Counted from the first letter of the stretch, positions 1 to 8,734 are shown. The stretch is 64,000 bases of DNA from an uncultured Streptomyces sp. (GCF_947488945.1 NZ_CANLBS010000005.1:1-64000); one strand, 5' to 3'. Notes: a model not told the origin generated them from the sequence alone. Numbers and translations: made by a program.

Positions 1-1626
1 ATCCATGCGGGGAAGCCGCATCCGGACCGGGAGATCCCGCAGGCGCAGAGCGCGCACGACACGTTCTGGGACTTCGTCACCCTGCACACCGAGGCGACCC
101 ATCACACGCTGTGGAACATGTCGGACCGGGGCATTCCGCGTTCCTACCGGATGATGGAGGGTTTCGGTGTCCACACCTTCCGCCTCGTGGACGCCGAGGG
201 GGCCTCGACGCTGGTGAAGTTCCACTGGAAGCCGAAGCTGGGGGTGCACTCCCTGGTGTGGGAGGAGGCGCAGATCGCGGCCGGGGTGGACCCCGACTTC
301 CACCGCCGCGATCTGGCCGACGCCATCGAGGCCGGTGCGTTCCCGCAGTGGGAGCTCGGGGTGCAGACGTTCCCGGACAACGAGGAGCAGATGTTCGAGG
401 GCATCGATCTCCTCGATCCGACGAAGATCGTGCCCGAGGAGCTGGCGCCGGTGCAGCCGATCGGGCTGATGACGCTGAACGCGAACCCGTCGAACTACTT
501 CGCCGAGACCGAGCAGGTCGCCTTCCACGTGGGGAACCTGGTGCCGGGCATCGACGTCACCAACGACCCGCTGCTCCAGGGCCGGCTGTTCTCCTACCTC
601 GACACCCAGCTGACCCGGCTCGGCGGCCCCAACTTCCCGCAGCTGCCGATCAACCGGACGCACGCACCGGTCAACGACATGCTCCGCGACGGCATGCACC
701 AGACGGCCGTGCACCGGGGCGTGGCACCGTACCGGCCGAACTCGCTGGACGGGGGCTGCCCGTTCACGGCGGGCGCGGACACCGGCGCGTTCGTCGAGGT
801 CCCGGCCCCGGTCGCGGCGGCCGCCAAGGTCCGTGAGGCGCCGGCGTCGTTCGACGACCACTTCAGCCAGCCGCGCCAGTTCTGGCTGAGCATGACGCCG
901 GTGGAACGTGACCACATCGTCGCCGCGTACACCTTCGAGCTCGGCAAGTGCTACGAGCAGGCGGTCAAGGAACGCGCGCTGACGGTCCTCGCAAGGATCG
1001 ACCCGCAGCTGTGCGCGGAGGTCGCCACCGGCCTCGGCCTGCCCACTCCCACCACGCAGGAACCCCTGGCCGACCCGGCACCGAGCCCGGCCCTGTCCCA
1101 GGTCGGGGAGGTCTGGCCGCCGGACGGGCGGATCATCGGCATCGTCGCCGACCACGCCGCCGACCTGGCCGGGGTGCGCACCGTCCGCCAGGCCGTCCTC
1201 GACGCGGGCATGGTCCCCCTCGTCATCGCCCCGGCCGGCGGGAAGCTCGACGCGGCCGGTGACCCGGTCACCGTCCAGCGGACCTTCGCCACCGCCCGCT
1301 CCGTCGAGTTCGACGCCCTCCTCCTCGCCGGCGCCCCCGCCCCCGGCGGCGACGCCGCCGCCGCACGCGACGCGAAAGCCGACAACACCGGCACCGCGAA
1401 CGAGGCGGCCACCGACCCGCGCCTGCTGCTCCTGGTGAACGAGGCGTTCCGGCACGGCAAGGCGATCGGCGCCTGGAACGGCGGCGAGGCCGTCCTCGCC
1501 CTGTCCGGCGTCCCCACCGACGCCCCCGGCATCGTCGCGGCAGACAGCGGCAGCACCGTCCTGGAACAGATCACCACCCACCTCGGCACCCACCGCGCCT
1601 GGGAACGCTTCACCCCCCAGATCTGA
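1..1626 (+). CDS. katE: Large-subunit (HPII/KatE-type) catalase, 5' truncated by window edge
   Basis: Heme catalase that dismutates hydrogen peroxide in the cytoplasm. The frame is open from base 1, so the N-terminus lies outside the window; 541 residues are visible. The proximal heme-ligand motif RLFSYLDTQ is present with its Tyr at fragment residue 199. Aligned to E. coli HPII (Tyr415), about 215 residues are missing, including the catalytic His and Asn. From about base 1117 the protein continues into the DJ-1/PfpI-like C-terminal domain ([16 protein letters not shown] onward) that marks large-subunit catalases. The stop codon lies inside the first unit of a 15-bp tandem repeat. The family call is secure; only the gene symbol is by analogy. 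Confidence 0.93.
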   Translation: MHAGKPHPDREIPQAQSAHDTFWDFVTLHTEATHHTLWNMSDRGIPRSYRMMEGFGVHTFRLVDAEGASTLVKFHWKPKLGVHSLVWEEAQIAAGVDPDFHRRDLADAIEAGAFPQWELGVQTFPDNEEQMFEGIDLLDPTKIVPEELAPVQPIGLMTLNANPSNYFAETEQVAFHVGNLVPGIDVTNDPLLQGRLFSYLDTQLTRLGGPNFPQLPINRTHAPVNDMLRDGMHQTAVHRGVAPYRPNSLDGGCPFTAGADTGAFVEVPAPVAAAAKVREAPASFDDHFSQPRQFWLSMTPVERDHIVAAYTFELGKCYEQAVKERALTVLARIDPQLCAEVATGLGLPTPTTQEPLADPAPSPALSQVGEVWPPDGRIIGIVADHAADLAGVRTVRQAVLDAGMVPLVIAPAGGKLDAAGDPVTVQRTFATARSVEFDALLLAGAPAPGGDAAAARDAKADNTGTANEAATDPRLLLLVNEAFRHGKAIGAWNGGEAVLALSGVPTDAPGIVAADSGSTVLEQITTHLGTHRAWERFTPQI

Positions 1627-1690
1627 ACGACACAGATCTGAACGGCACGAATCTGAACCGCACGGATCCGAACGGCACGGATCCGCGCAC
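1619..1690. repeat. 15-bp tandem repeat, about 4.8 units, overlapping the catalase stop codon
   Basis: Units at 1619, 1634, 1649 and 1664 plus a partial one at 1679 follow RRATCYGAACSRCAC (for example AGATCTGAACGGCAC). The first unit contains the last sense codons and TGA of the catalase gene. Units differ by 1-4 bases. A multiple of three bases could have extended the coding frame, but the stop sits in unit 1. Confidence 0.85.
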
Positions 1691-1709
1691 TACGGGTACG
1701 GAAGAGACC

Positions 1710-1755
1710 GGGCCACGGGGCCGCTCGCTCCTGACGGCGAGCGGCCCCGTGGCCC
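1710..1755 (+). terminator. Long GC hairpin downstream of catalase
   Basis: Perfect 19-bp stem (arms 1710-1728 and 1737-1755) with an 8-nt loop and no U-tract, as is common for Streptomyces terminators. It sits 84 bp after the catalase stop. The rest of the 1627-2028 gap holds the tandem repeat above and, after 1756, no structure that I recognise before the glycosyltransferase start. Confidence 0.7.
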
Positions 1756-2028
1756 CCGCGCGGTAGCCCTGACGTACGCCCGGTACAGCGTCACCACGGC
1801 CCCCGCTCCCCGCCCGGACCGTCACAGGCGGTCACCGTTGCGGTGGAGCGCGCGACGCGCGCTGCCTACCATGCGGAACAAGGGTTACGGCGCCACCCAG
1901 GACAGGACGTGCGGGCGGACCGCCGCAGCCACCGGACCGCCCAGCAGCCCGGGTACACCGGTACGTGTCTCCCCCACCACCACGGTCACCACGTTCCGAA
2001 AGAACGCCTGTCCGGAAGGCCCGACACC

Positions 2029-3138
2029 ATGGTTCAGCAGATCGTCACCCCGGACGCCGCGGACGAGCGGCGCGGTGGAACGGTGCGCGTCGCCTCCGTC
2101 CCTTCCGGCCACGTCTACGTACGGCACTGCGCGGACCCCGCGGGGTCCAAGGGGGTGGTCCGCCTCACGGATCCCCGGCCGAACGGCGCGCCCAGCACGT
2201 CCCAGCGCTGGTGGCCGCCGGTGATGCTCGACCCCGCGTGGGTGGACGCGCATCACCGGGACTTCGACGTGTTCCACCTGCACTTCGGCTTCGACGCCCA
2301 GACCCCCCGGCAGCTCGCCGAACTGGTGGCCGCCCTGCGCCGGCACCGCAAGCCGCTCGTGTACACGGTCCACGATCTGCGCAACCCGCACCAGCCGGAT
2401 CCGGCGGCCCACCGGGCCGCGCTGGACGTGCTGGTCCCGGCCGCGGACCGGCTCATCACCCTCACCCCCGGCGCCGCCGCGACGATCGAGCACGTCTGGG
2501 GCCGCACGGCGGCCGTGCTGCCGCATCCGCACGTGGTGGAGCAGCCCGATCTGACGCGCCCCCGGCCGGTCCGGGACGGCTTCGTCGTGGGTGTGCACGC
2601 CAAGAGCCTGCGCCCCAACATGGCGGTGCTGCCCGTCGTGCAGACGGTGTCGGAAGCCGTCGCCGACCTCCCCGGAGCCGTTCTGCGGGTCGACGTCCAC
2701 CACGAGGTGGGCGACCCGGAAGCCCACGCGCACGACCCGGGGCTGATGGCCGCGCTCCAGCGGCTGCACGAGGCGGGCCGCATCGCGCTGCACGTCCACG
2801 ACTACTTCGACGACGCCCAGTTGTGGGACTACCTGACCTCTCTCGACCTGTCGGTGCTGCCGTACACGTGGGGTACTCATTCCGGTTGGCTGGAGGCGTG
2901 CTACGACCTGGGGACCACGGTCGCCGCTCCCACCTGCGGTTTCTACGCCGAGCAGCGCGACTGCCTGTCGTACGGCAACGACGAGCGGCACGGGCTGGAC
3001 CCCGAGTCGCTGCGCGGCGCGGTCGTCCGGGCGTACGAGCAGCGGCCCCGGTGGCGGGCGAGCGCACCGGAGCGGATGCGGGAACGCGCTGCCGTCGCCG
3101 CCGCCCACCGCGCCCTCTACGAGGACCTCACGGCATGA
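2029..3138 (+). CDS. Glycosyltransferase, GT-B fold, GT4-like (369 aa)
   Basis: Predicted GT-B glycosyltransferase, first of four overlapping glycosyltransferase genes. The frame is open from 1843, but ATG 2029 is preferred: GGAAGG lies upstream and the upstream residues are low-complexity. The N-terminal half has the typical 'FDVFHLHFG' and 'KPLVYTVHDLRNPH' segments of the acceptor domain. The C-terminal half (VLPYTWGTHSGWLEACYDLG, near residue 285) occupies the donor-sugar position where GT4 enzymes have an E(X7)E motif; only part of that motif is evident, so donor and acceptor are unknown. The stop overlaps the next start (ATGA), implying translational coupling. Confidence 0.8.
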   Translation: MVQQIVTPDAADERRGGTVRVASVPSGHVYVRHCADPAGSKGVVRLTDPRPNGAPSTSQRWWPPVMLDPAWVDAHHRDFDVFHLHFGFDAQTPRQLAELVAALRRHRKPLVYTVHDLRNPHQPDPAAHRAALDVLVPAADRLITLTPGAAATIEHVWGRTAAVLPHPHVVEQPDLTRPRPVRDGFVVGVHAKSLRPNMAVLPVVQTVSEAVADLPGAVLRVDVHHEVGDPEAHAHDPGLMAALQRLHEAGRIALHVHDYFDDAQLWDYLTSLDLSVLPYTWGTHSGWLEACYDLGTTVAAPTCGFYAEQRDCLSYGNDERHGLDPESLRGAVVRAYEQRPRWRASAPERMRERAAVAAAHRALYEDLTA

Positions 3139-4205
3139 GCGGATCGCTCCGGATCGCCGTGGTGGCGTCGGCCAGGTTCCCGATCAGGGAGCCCTTCGCC
3201 GGAGGGCTGGAGGCGCACACCTGGTCTCTCGTACGGGCGCTGACCCAGCGCGGACACCGGGTGGAACTGTTCGCGGCCCGTGGTTCGGATCCGGCTCTCG
3301 GCGCACGGGAGCTGCGGGTGCGCCGGATGTCGCTGAGCGGTGCCGCCCGCGCCGACGCCAGCATGCCGGCGGGGTCCTGGATGGACGAGCACCACGCCTA
3401 CCTCTCGCTGATGCTGGAGCTGGCGGGCGACGCGGGCCGCCGGTTCGACGTCGTCCACAACAACAGCCTCCACCACCTGCCGGTCGCGATGGCACCGGCG
3501 GTGCACGCCCCGGTGATCACGACCCTGCACACCCCGCCCACCCCGTGGCTGGAGTCGGCCGTCCAGGCCCAGGACCACTGCCCGGTGGTCTTCACCGCGG
3601 TGAGCGCGCACACCGCCCGTGCCTGGCGCCCGCTGGTGCCCGCCGCGCGGGTGGTGCGCAACGGGGTGGACACGACCCGGTGGACCCCCGGGCCCGGCGG
3701 TTCCGGACTGGTCTGGTCGGGGCGGCTGGTGCCGGAGAAGGGCGCCCATCTCGCGATCGAGGCGGCGCGTAAGGCCGCCGTGCCGCTGCGTCTGGCCGGG
3801 CCGGTCGGCGACCGCGCGTACTTCGACGAACGGGTCGCACCGCTGCTCGGCGACGGCGTCGACTACGTCGGTCACCTCGGCCGCGGCGAACTCGCCGCCC
3901 TGGTGGGCGGATCGGCGGCCGCCCTGGTCACGCCCTGCTGGGACGAGCCGTACGGCCTGGTCGTCGCCGAGGCGCTGGCGAGCGGCACCCCGGTGTGCGG
4001 GTTCGACCGGGGCGCCCTCTCGGAGATCCTCACCCCCGAGTGCGGCAGGCTCGCACCCGCCGAGGACACCGCCGCCCTCGCGGCCCTGATCCCGGAGACG
4101 ATCCGGCTGGACCGCCGGGCGGCCCGGGACAGGGCGGAGAGCTTCTGCTCCCTGGACGTCATGACCGACCTCTACACCAGCCTGTACCGGGAGTTGACGT
4201 CATGA
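3135..4205 (+). CDS. Glycosyltransferase family 4 protein (356 aa)
   Basis: Second gene of the cassette; its ATG overlaps the previous TGA. A classical GT4 layout is visible: Gly-rich N-terminal loop (FAGGLEAHTWSLVRALTQRG, residues 20-40), 'FDVVHNNSLHHLPVA' and 'VVRNGVDTTRWTPG' linking to the second Rossmann lobe, 'SGRLVPEKGAHLAIEAARK', and the nucleotide-sugar motif 'DEPYGLVVAEALASGTPV' with the paired acidic residues of the EX7E motif. It therefore uses a retaining mechanism with an NDP-sugar donor. It is cytoplasmic, without signal peptide or membrane segment. The acceptor is unknown. The stop overlaps the next gene. Confidence 0.88.
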   Translation: MSGSLRIAVVASARFPIREPFAGGLEAHTWSLVRALTQRGHRVELFAARGSDPALGARELRVRRMSLSGAARADASMPAGSWMDEHHAYLSLMLELAGDAGRRFDVVHNNSLHHLPVAMAPAVHAPVITTLHTPPTPWLESAVQAQDHCPVVFTAVSAHTARAWRPLVPAARVVRNGVDTTRWTPGPGGSGLVWSGRLVPEKGAHLAIEAARKAAVPLRLAGPVGDRAYFDERVAPLLGDGVDYVGHLGRGELAALVGGSAAALVTPCWDEPYGLVVAEALASGTPVCGFDRGALSEILTPECGRLAPAEDTAALAALIPETIRLDRRAARDRAESFCSLDVMTDLYTSLYRELTS

Positions 4206-5230
4206 TCGGCTACTACGTGCACCACCGGGGGCGGGGTCACCTGCACCGCGCCCTGTGCGTGGCCCGGCACACGGACACGCCGGTCACCGGCCTCTCCTCG
4301 CTGCCCCGGCCGGAACGGTGGCCCGGTGCGTGGGTGCGGCTGCCTCTCGACACCGGGGACGGCGGCGCCCCCGAAGCCGACGCGACCGCGAACGGCCGGC
4401 TGCACTGGGTCCCCACCCGCCATCGCGGGCTGCGGGACCGCATGGGGGCGATCGCCGACTGGACCGCCCGCACGGCGCCGTCGCTCTTCGTGAGCGACGT
4501 GTCCGTCGAGGTCGCCCTGCTGGCGAGGCTGCTGGGCGTCCCGGTGGTGGTCGCCGCGATGCGCGGCGACCGCTCCGACGCCGCACACCGCCTGGGCTAC
4601 GACATCGCCGACGCGCTGCTGGCGCCCTGGCCGGCGGACCTGCCGGAACCCGGCTGGCCGTCCCGGTGGAGCGCGAAGACCGTGCACACCGGCGCCTTCT
4701 CCCGTTACGACGGACGGCACGACGGGGACCGCGCGGGGAGCCGGGCGGGCGACGGGCGGCGTCGGGTCCTGGTCGTCCAGGGTGCGGGCGGCAGCGATCT
4801 CAGCGACGCCCAGCTGACGAGCGCCGCGGCCGCCTCCCCCGGCTGGCGGTGGGACGTGCTCGGCGGCCCCGGCCGCCCCTGGGACCCCGACCCGTGGCCC
4901 CGTTTCCTGGCCGCGGACGTGGTGGTCACCCACGCCGGGCAGAACGCGGTCGCCGAGTGCGCGGCCGCCCGGCGTCCGGCCGTCGTGATCCCGCAGGACC
5001 GGCCGCACGACGAACAGCGCGCCACCGCCCGCGCCCTGCACACCGCCGGGCTCGCCGTGGTGCGCCCCTGCTGGCCGCCGGCCGACGAGTGGCCGCAGGT
5101 CCTGGACCTGGCCGTGCGCACCGGGCAGCGCTGGGACCGCTGGGCCCCCGGCGACGGTGCACGGCACGCCGCGCTCCTGCTGGACCGGCTCGCCGCACGG
5201 ACCCCGGAGGCGGACGGCCTGTGCGTGTAG
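4202..5230 (+). CDS. GT28/MurG-like glycosyltransferase (342 aa)
   Basis: Third gene of the cassette, ATGA-coupled to the preceding one. It begins MIGYYVHHRGRGHLHRAL, the G-x-G-H start typical of GT28/UGT-like enzymes that strip or scan nucleotide sugars. It carries a C-terminal 'VVVTHAGQNAVAECAAARRP' segment (near residue 240), equivalent to the GGxG/H-A-G-x-N donor loop of MurG-like proteins. 'VLVVQGAGGSDLSDAQL' marks the start of the second Rossmann lobe. No transmembrane segment is seen. It overlaps the next gene by 10 bases. The exact sugar is unknown. Confidence 0.82.
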   Translation: MIGYYVHHRGRGHLHRALCVARHTDTPVTGLSSLPRPERWPGAWVRLPLDTGDGGAPEADATANGRLHWVPTRHRGLRDRMGAIADWTARTAPSLFVSDVSVEVALLARLLGVPVVVAAMRGDRSDAAHRLGYDIADALLAPWPADLPEPGWPSRWSAKTVHTGAFSRYDGRHDGDRAGSRAGDGRRRVLVVQGAGGSDLSDAQLTSAAAASPGWRWDVLGGPGRPWDPDPWPRFLAADVVVTHAGQNAVAECAAARRPAVVIPQDRPHDEQRATARALHTAGLAVVRPCWPPADEWPQVLDLAVRTGQRWDRWAPGDGARHAALLLDRLAARTPEADGLCV

Positions 5231-6051
5231 CGGTGATCACCCTGGTGTCCGGGCGCCACGACCACCTGTCCCTCCAGCGGGCGGGGCTCGCGGCCGGCAC
5301 CCGGACGCCCGACCACTACGTCGTGGTCACCATGGACGACCCGCGGGCGGCTCTCCTGGTCGCCCCGGAGCCCTGTCCGGGCGATCCGGTCGCGGTCCCC
5401 GTTCCCTCCCCCGGGCGTCTGCCTCTCGCCGCCGCCCGCAACGCGGGCGCGCGCCGGGCCCTGGACGCGGGAGCCGATCTGCTGGTCTTCCTCGACGTGG
5501 ACTGCGTACCCGGGGCCGGCACCCTGGACCGTTACGCCCGCTGCGCCGCCGACGGGGCTCTGCTCTGCGGGACCGTCAGCTACCTCCCGCCGCCCCCCGC
5601 GCACGGCTACCGCCTCGACGAACTCCCGGCTCTGGCGTCCCCGCATCCGGCGCGTCCGGTCCCCGGCGACGACGAGGTCCTGAGCGGCGGTGACCCCCTG
5701 CTGTTCTGGTCGCTCTCGTTCGCCCTGACGGCCGCGACCTGGCGCACCGTCGGCGGCTTCCACGAGGAGTACGAGGGATACGGCGGCGAGGACACCGATT
5801 TCGCCATGCAGGCGGCGGGGGCCGGGGTGGAGCTCCGCTGGCTGGGAGGCGCGCCCGTCCACCACCAGTACCATCCCACCCGCACTCCCCCGACGCAGCA
5901 CCTGGACGACATCCTGCGCAACGGCGCCCTCTACAGACGGCGCTGGGGAAACTGGCCGATGGAAGGCTGGCTGCGCGACTTCGCCCGCCTCGGCCTCGTG
6001 CGGCACGACCCCCGTACGGACACCTGGTCCGCCGTCGACCGGACGGCGTGA
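5221..6051 (+). CDS. Glycosyltransferase family 2-like protein (276 aa)
   Basis: Last gene of the four-gene cassette, GT-A fold and so a different fold from its three neighbours. GTG 5221 is taken as start because the protein then opens with the beta-strand VRVAVITLVSGR and overlaps the upstream stop by 10 bases. The metal-binding DxD equivalent is 'FLDVDCVPGAGTL' (near residue 90). The C-terminal 'GGFHEEYEGYGGEDTDFAMQ' is the GalNAc-transferase-like acceptor/base region seen in the galactosyltransferase-C subgroup. No TM segments are seen. A 20-bp palindrome follows at 6094. Confidence 0.85.
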   Translation: MRVAVITLVSGRHDHLSLQRAGLAAGTRTPDHYVVVTMDDPRAALLVAPEPCPGDPVAVPVPSPGRLPLAAARNAGARRALDAGADLLVFLDVDCVPGAGTLDRYARCAADGALLCGTVSYLPPPPAHGYRLDELPALASPHPARPVPGDDEVLSGGDPLLFWSLSFALTAATWRTVGGFHEEYEGYGGEDTDFAMQAAGAGVELRWLGGAPVHHQYHPTRTPPTQHLDDILRNGALYRRRWGNWPMEGWLRDFARLGLVRHDPRTDTWSAVDRTA

Positions 6052-6093
6052 TCCCGGCCCGGCGCGGGCCTCGTCCGGAATCCGTGAAGATCC

Positions 6094-6113
6094 GCCCCCG
6101 GCGCGCCGGGGGC
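6094..6113 (+). terminator. 20-bp GC palindrome after glycosyltransferase cassette
   Basis: GCCCCCGGCGCGCCGGGGGC is a perfect palindrome 43 bp after the cassette stop and 106 bp before the next start. There is no U-tract. It is the probable end of the glycosyltransferase operon. Confidence 0.5.
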
Positions 6114-6218
6114 CCCGATGTGCGCCGGGCGGACCGGTTTCCGGCGTGGCGATGAGTCGACGGGCTTCTGCGGGTCTATCCCTGAAAGGCGACGAACCGA
6201 CCGCACCGGGAGCACGCC

Positions 6219-6863
6219 ATGGGCCTCATCCACATCGAGATGTTCGCGACCCTCGACCTCGTCGGGCAGGCGCCCGGCGGCCCCGACGAGGATCCGGGGG
6301 GATTCCCGTACGGCGGCTGGCAGGCGCCGCTGCTGGACGAGGTCGCCGGGGCCCAGATCGCGGCCGCGTACGAGGGCACGGACGCGCTCCTGCTCGGCCG
6401 GCGGACGTACGACATCTTCGCCGCGTACTGGCCCCGTCAGGAGGGCGGCGAGGACGACGGGATCGCCACGCTCTTCAACGCCGTCCCGAAGTACGTGGCC
6501 TCCCGCGGCGAGCCCGAGCTCTCCTGGGCCGGATCCACCCACCTCGGCGCGGACCTGGCGGACGCGGTCCGCGAGATCCGCGAACGGCACGAGCACGTGA
6601 AGGTGGTCGGAAGCCTGGATCTCGTGCAGACCCTCCTGCGCGAGAGGCTCTTCGACCGTCTCGACCTCTGGCTGCACCCGGTGGTGCTGGGCGTCGGGAA
6701 GAAGGTGTTCGACGACGGAGCCGCACCCGCCAACGTCACACTCCTCGCGCCCCCGGAGGCGAGCCCCAAGGGCACCGTGTACCTGCGCTACGGACTCGCC
6801 GGGGGTTCTCCCGCAACGGGCGACATGAGCGCACCCGACCGGGGCCTCGGAAGAGAGCACTGA
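6219..6863 (+). CDS. Dihydrofolate reductase family (RibD C-terminal-like) protein (214 aa)
   Basis: Predicted NADPH-dependent reductase with the DHFR/RibD-C fold. 'IEMFATLDLVGQAPGGPDED' at the N-terminus, 'YEGTDALLLGRRTYDIFAAY' (residues 48-67) and 'VKVVGSLDLVQTLL' (near 128) are the standard motifs of the YyaP/YwjB-like group common in Streptomyces. These proteins are usually of unknown substrate and are not the housekeeping folate enzyme. The gene stands alone, convergent with the VOC gene at 6952. The last 15 or so residues (after YLRYGLA) look like a non-conserved tail. Confidence 0.85.
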   Translation: MGLIHIEMFATLDLVGQAPGGPDEDPGGFPYGGWQAPLLDEVAGAQIAAAYEGTDALLLGRRTYDIFAAYWPRQEGGEDDGIATLFNAVPKYVASRGEPELSWAGSTHLGADLADAVREIRERHEHVKVVGSLDLVQTLLRERLFDRLDLWLHPVVLGVGKKVFDDGAAPANVTLLAPPEASPKGTVYLRYGLAGGSPATGDMSAPDRGLGREH

Positions 6864-6951
6864 GCAAGGGGTTCCCGCGAGCCGATGTGGCCGGGTGCTC
6901 CGCCCCATTCCCCCGCCGGTGCCGCTGCCCGTGCGGGGGCGGCGCTCCGTG

Positions 6952-7389
6952 TCAGTTCTTCGTCAGCTCCTGGGCGAGCATCACGAGGATGCCGCTGGGG
7001 CCGCGGAGGTAGGTGAGCTTGTAGACGTCCTCGTAGGTCGCGACACCGCGCAGCGGGTGACATCCGTGGCGCGCGGCGACGGCGAGGGCTTCGTCGAGGT
7101 CGTCGACCGAGAAGGCGACGCGGTGCATGCCGATCTCATGGGGGCGGGTGGGCTGCGTCTCGATCGCCTCGGGGTGGATGTACTCGAAGAGTTCGAGGCG
7201 GCCGTGGCCGTCGGGGGTCCCCAGCATCGCGATCTTCGCGTGGTTGCCGTCGAGGCCGACGGCGGTGTCGGCCCAGTCGCCGCTGACGGTGTCACGGCCG
7301 AGGACCGTGAGGCCGAGATCGGTGAAGAAGGAGATCGCTGCCTCGATGTCGCGCACGGCGATGCCGACGTTCTCAAGTGTGATGGCCAT
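6952..7389 (-). CDS. VOC superfamily protein, methylmalonyl-CoA epimerase/glyoxalase-like (145 aa)
   Basis: Small metalloprotein fold with two beta-alpha-beta-beta-beta modules. 'ENVGIAVRDIEAAISFFTDLG' opens module 1 with a candidate metal-binding position, and 'GMHRVAFSVDDLDEALAVA' opens module 2 with His. Glu in 'RLELFEYI' and 'PSGILVMLAQEL' occupy the positions of the other ligands. Length and order fit the methylmalonyl-CoA epimerase/lactoylglutathione lyase group; the substrate cannot be told. There is no clear Shine-Dalgarno before ATG 7389, so it may be leaderless. It is convergent with the DHFR-fold gene. Confidence 0.8.
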   Translation of the reverse strand: MAITLENVGIAVRDIEAAISFFTDLGLTVLGRDTVSGDWADTAVGLDGNHAKIAMLGTPDGHGRLELFEYIHPEAIETQPTRPHEIGMHRVAFSVDDLDEALAVAARHGCHPLRGVATYEDVYKLTYLRGPSGILVMLAQELTKN

Positions 7390-7592
7390 GGCCGCATGCT
7401 ACCGAGCCGGGCCGCCCGGTGACTCAGGGTGAGAGAGTGGTCCGTTCGACGGGCACCGGACACGGCGGGGCGGCCCTCGCGCCGGCCGTCCGCCGTGCGG
7501 TCCGCAGACGCGAAGGGGCCCCGCCCGCACGTCCGTGACCAGCAGTCATCCGGGGCGAGGTCGTCCGGCCTGAGCCGGCCGAAGGCGCGTCA

Positions 7593-7616
7593 GATTTTTT
7601 CCGGGCGAGGAGGTAT
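7593..7616 (+). promoter_or_regulatory. Candidate sigma-B-type promoter of the sigma factor gene
   Basis: GATT (7593-7596), 14-bp spacer, AGGTAT (7611-7616) matches the Streptomyces sigma-B consensus GNNT-N14-16-GGGTAY except at one base of the -10. It would start RNA near 7623, 55 nt before the chosen ATG. The -10 overlaps a decoy AGGAGG-T-ATG that has only 1 nt of spacing and so cannot be a good ribosome site. Confidence 0.55.
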
Positions 7617-7677
7617 GAGTGCGCGGATGCGGGGCAAACGGTCGCGCGTAACGCTGCACGAGAAGAAGGGCGGGATC

Positions 7678-8580
7678 ATGACGGCAATGGCGGCGCGGGC
7701 CGGGGAGAACAGCGACGTGCTCACGGAGCCGTACGACCTCACCGGGACCGGCTCCGGTGACACGGCGCGGGAACTGCCGTGGATCGAGGACGCGGGGAAG
7801 GTCGCCCCGAAGGACGCGCGGGCGCTGTCGAAGCTGTTCTTCGACCGCCTCCAGACCCTGGAGGAAGGCACCCGCGAGCACCAGTACGCCCGCAACACGC
7901 TCATCGAGATGAACCTGTCGCTGGTCCACTACTCGGCCCAGCGGTTCCGCAGCCGGGGCGGGGACGACCTCGACGACATCATCCAGGTCGGCACGATCGG
8001 TCTGATCAAGGCGATCGATCGCTTCGACCTCTCCCGCGAGGTCGAGTTCTCCACCTTCGCCATCCCGTACGTGGTGGGCGAGATCAAGCGGTTCTTCCGG
8101 GACACCACCTGGTCCGTGCACGTCCCGCGCCGGCTCCAGGAGCTGCGCGTCGAACTGGCCAAGGCCAAAGAGACCCTCTCGGTCGGGCTGGACCGGGACC
8201 CGACCGTCAAGGAGCTCGCCGCCCACCTCGACCTGAGCGAGGAAGAGGTCGTCGAAGGGCTGGTCGCCGCCAACGGCTACTCCGCCGGTTCCCTCGACAC
8301 CCCCTCCGCCGACGGCGACGACGGCCAGGGCCAGCGGGGGTACGCCGAGGTGCTGGGCGACTGGGACGCGGCCATGGAGACCTTCGAGAACCTCCACGAC
8401 CTCGCCCCCGTGCTGGAACAGCTCGACGAACGCGAACGCCTCATCGTGCGGATGCGTTTCGGCGGGGAGATGACGCAGGCGCAGATCGGCGCCGAACTGG
8501 GGCTCTCCCAGATGCACGTCTCCCGGCTCCTGACCCGCATCCTGCGCAAGCTCCGTACCGGTATGGGCGTCGTCGCCTGA
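7678..8580 (+). CDS. RNA polymerase sigma factor, SigB/SigF/SigG family (300 aa)
   Basis: Group 3 stress/sporulation-type sigma factor. Region 2 is clear: 'RNTLIEMNLSLVHYSAQRF' followed by 'DDIIQVGTIGLIKAIDRFDL' and 'EFSTFAIPYVVGEIKRFFRD', recognising -10 DNA. 'RDPTVKELAAHLDLSEEEVV' is region 3. 'RMRFGGEMTQAQIGAELGLS' with 'QMHVSRLL' is the region 4 helix-turn-helix for the -35. ATG 7678 is chosen because AGAAGG lies 8 nt upstream, whereas upstream in-frame ATGs at 7615 and 7627 have bad spacing and fall in or just past the predicted promoter. No anti-sigma or antagonist gene is adjacent, which makes it an orphan. A strong terminator follows. Confidence 0.92.
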   Translation: MTAMAARAGENSDVLTEPYDLTGTGSGDTARELPWIEDAGKVAPKDARALSKLFFDRLQTLEEGTREHQYARNTLIEMNLSLVHYSAQRFRSRGGDDLDDIIQVGTIGLIKAIDRFDLSREVEFSTFAIPYVVGEIKRFFRDTTWSVHVPRRLQELRVELAKAKETLSVGLDRDPTVKELAAHLDLSEEEVVEGLVAANGYSAGSLDTPSADGDDGQGQRGYAEVLGDWDAAMETFENLHDLAPVLEQLDERERLIVRMRFGGEMTQAQIGAELGLSQMHVSRLLTRILRKLRTGMGVVA

Positions 8581-8600
8581 CGTACCCCGCCCGGCATGTA

Positions 8601-8640
8601 CCGCCGCCCCGCGCCGAACCGGCGCGGGGCGGCGGTTTTT
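8601..8640 (+). terminator. Intrinsic terminator after sigma factor gene
   Basis: Perfect 15-bp stem (8601-8615 with 8621-8635), loop GAACC, then TTTTT. It is one of the few hairpins in the window with a U-tract, 20 bp after the stop. Confidence 0.92.
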
Positions 8641-8690
8641 CGCCGTCGCGGGCAGGGCCGGCTTCGGCCGGCGTGAGCAGGGAGCGGGAC

Positions 8691-8718
8691 GGGGCCCGTG
8701 CCGCGCGGCACGGGCCCC
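8691..8718 (-). terminator. 28-bp palindromic hairpin at the end of the 2-MIB operon
   Basis: Two 14-nt arms (GGGGCCCGTGCCGC and its complement) form a perfect palindrome 17 bp beyond the methyltransferase stop on the minus strand. It lacks a U-tract. With the sigma-factor terminator at 8601 it separates the convergent units. Confidence 0.65.
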
Positions 8719-8734
8719 TCCGCACGACGGGCCG

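Noticed and set aside
7615..7677. ATG 7615 or 7627 as start of the sigma factor.
   Set aside because: AGGAGG is only 1 nt from ATG 7615 and 13 nt from ATG 7627, and the segment fits a sigma-B promoter. ATG 7678 has AGAAGG at 8 nt.
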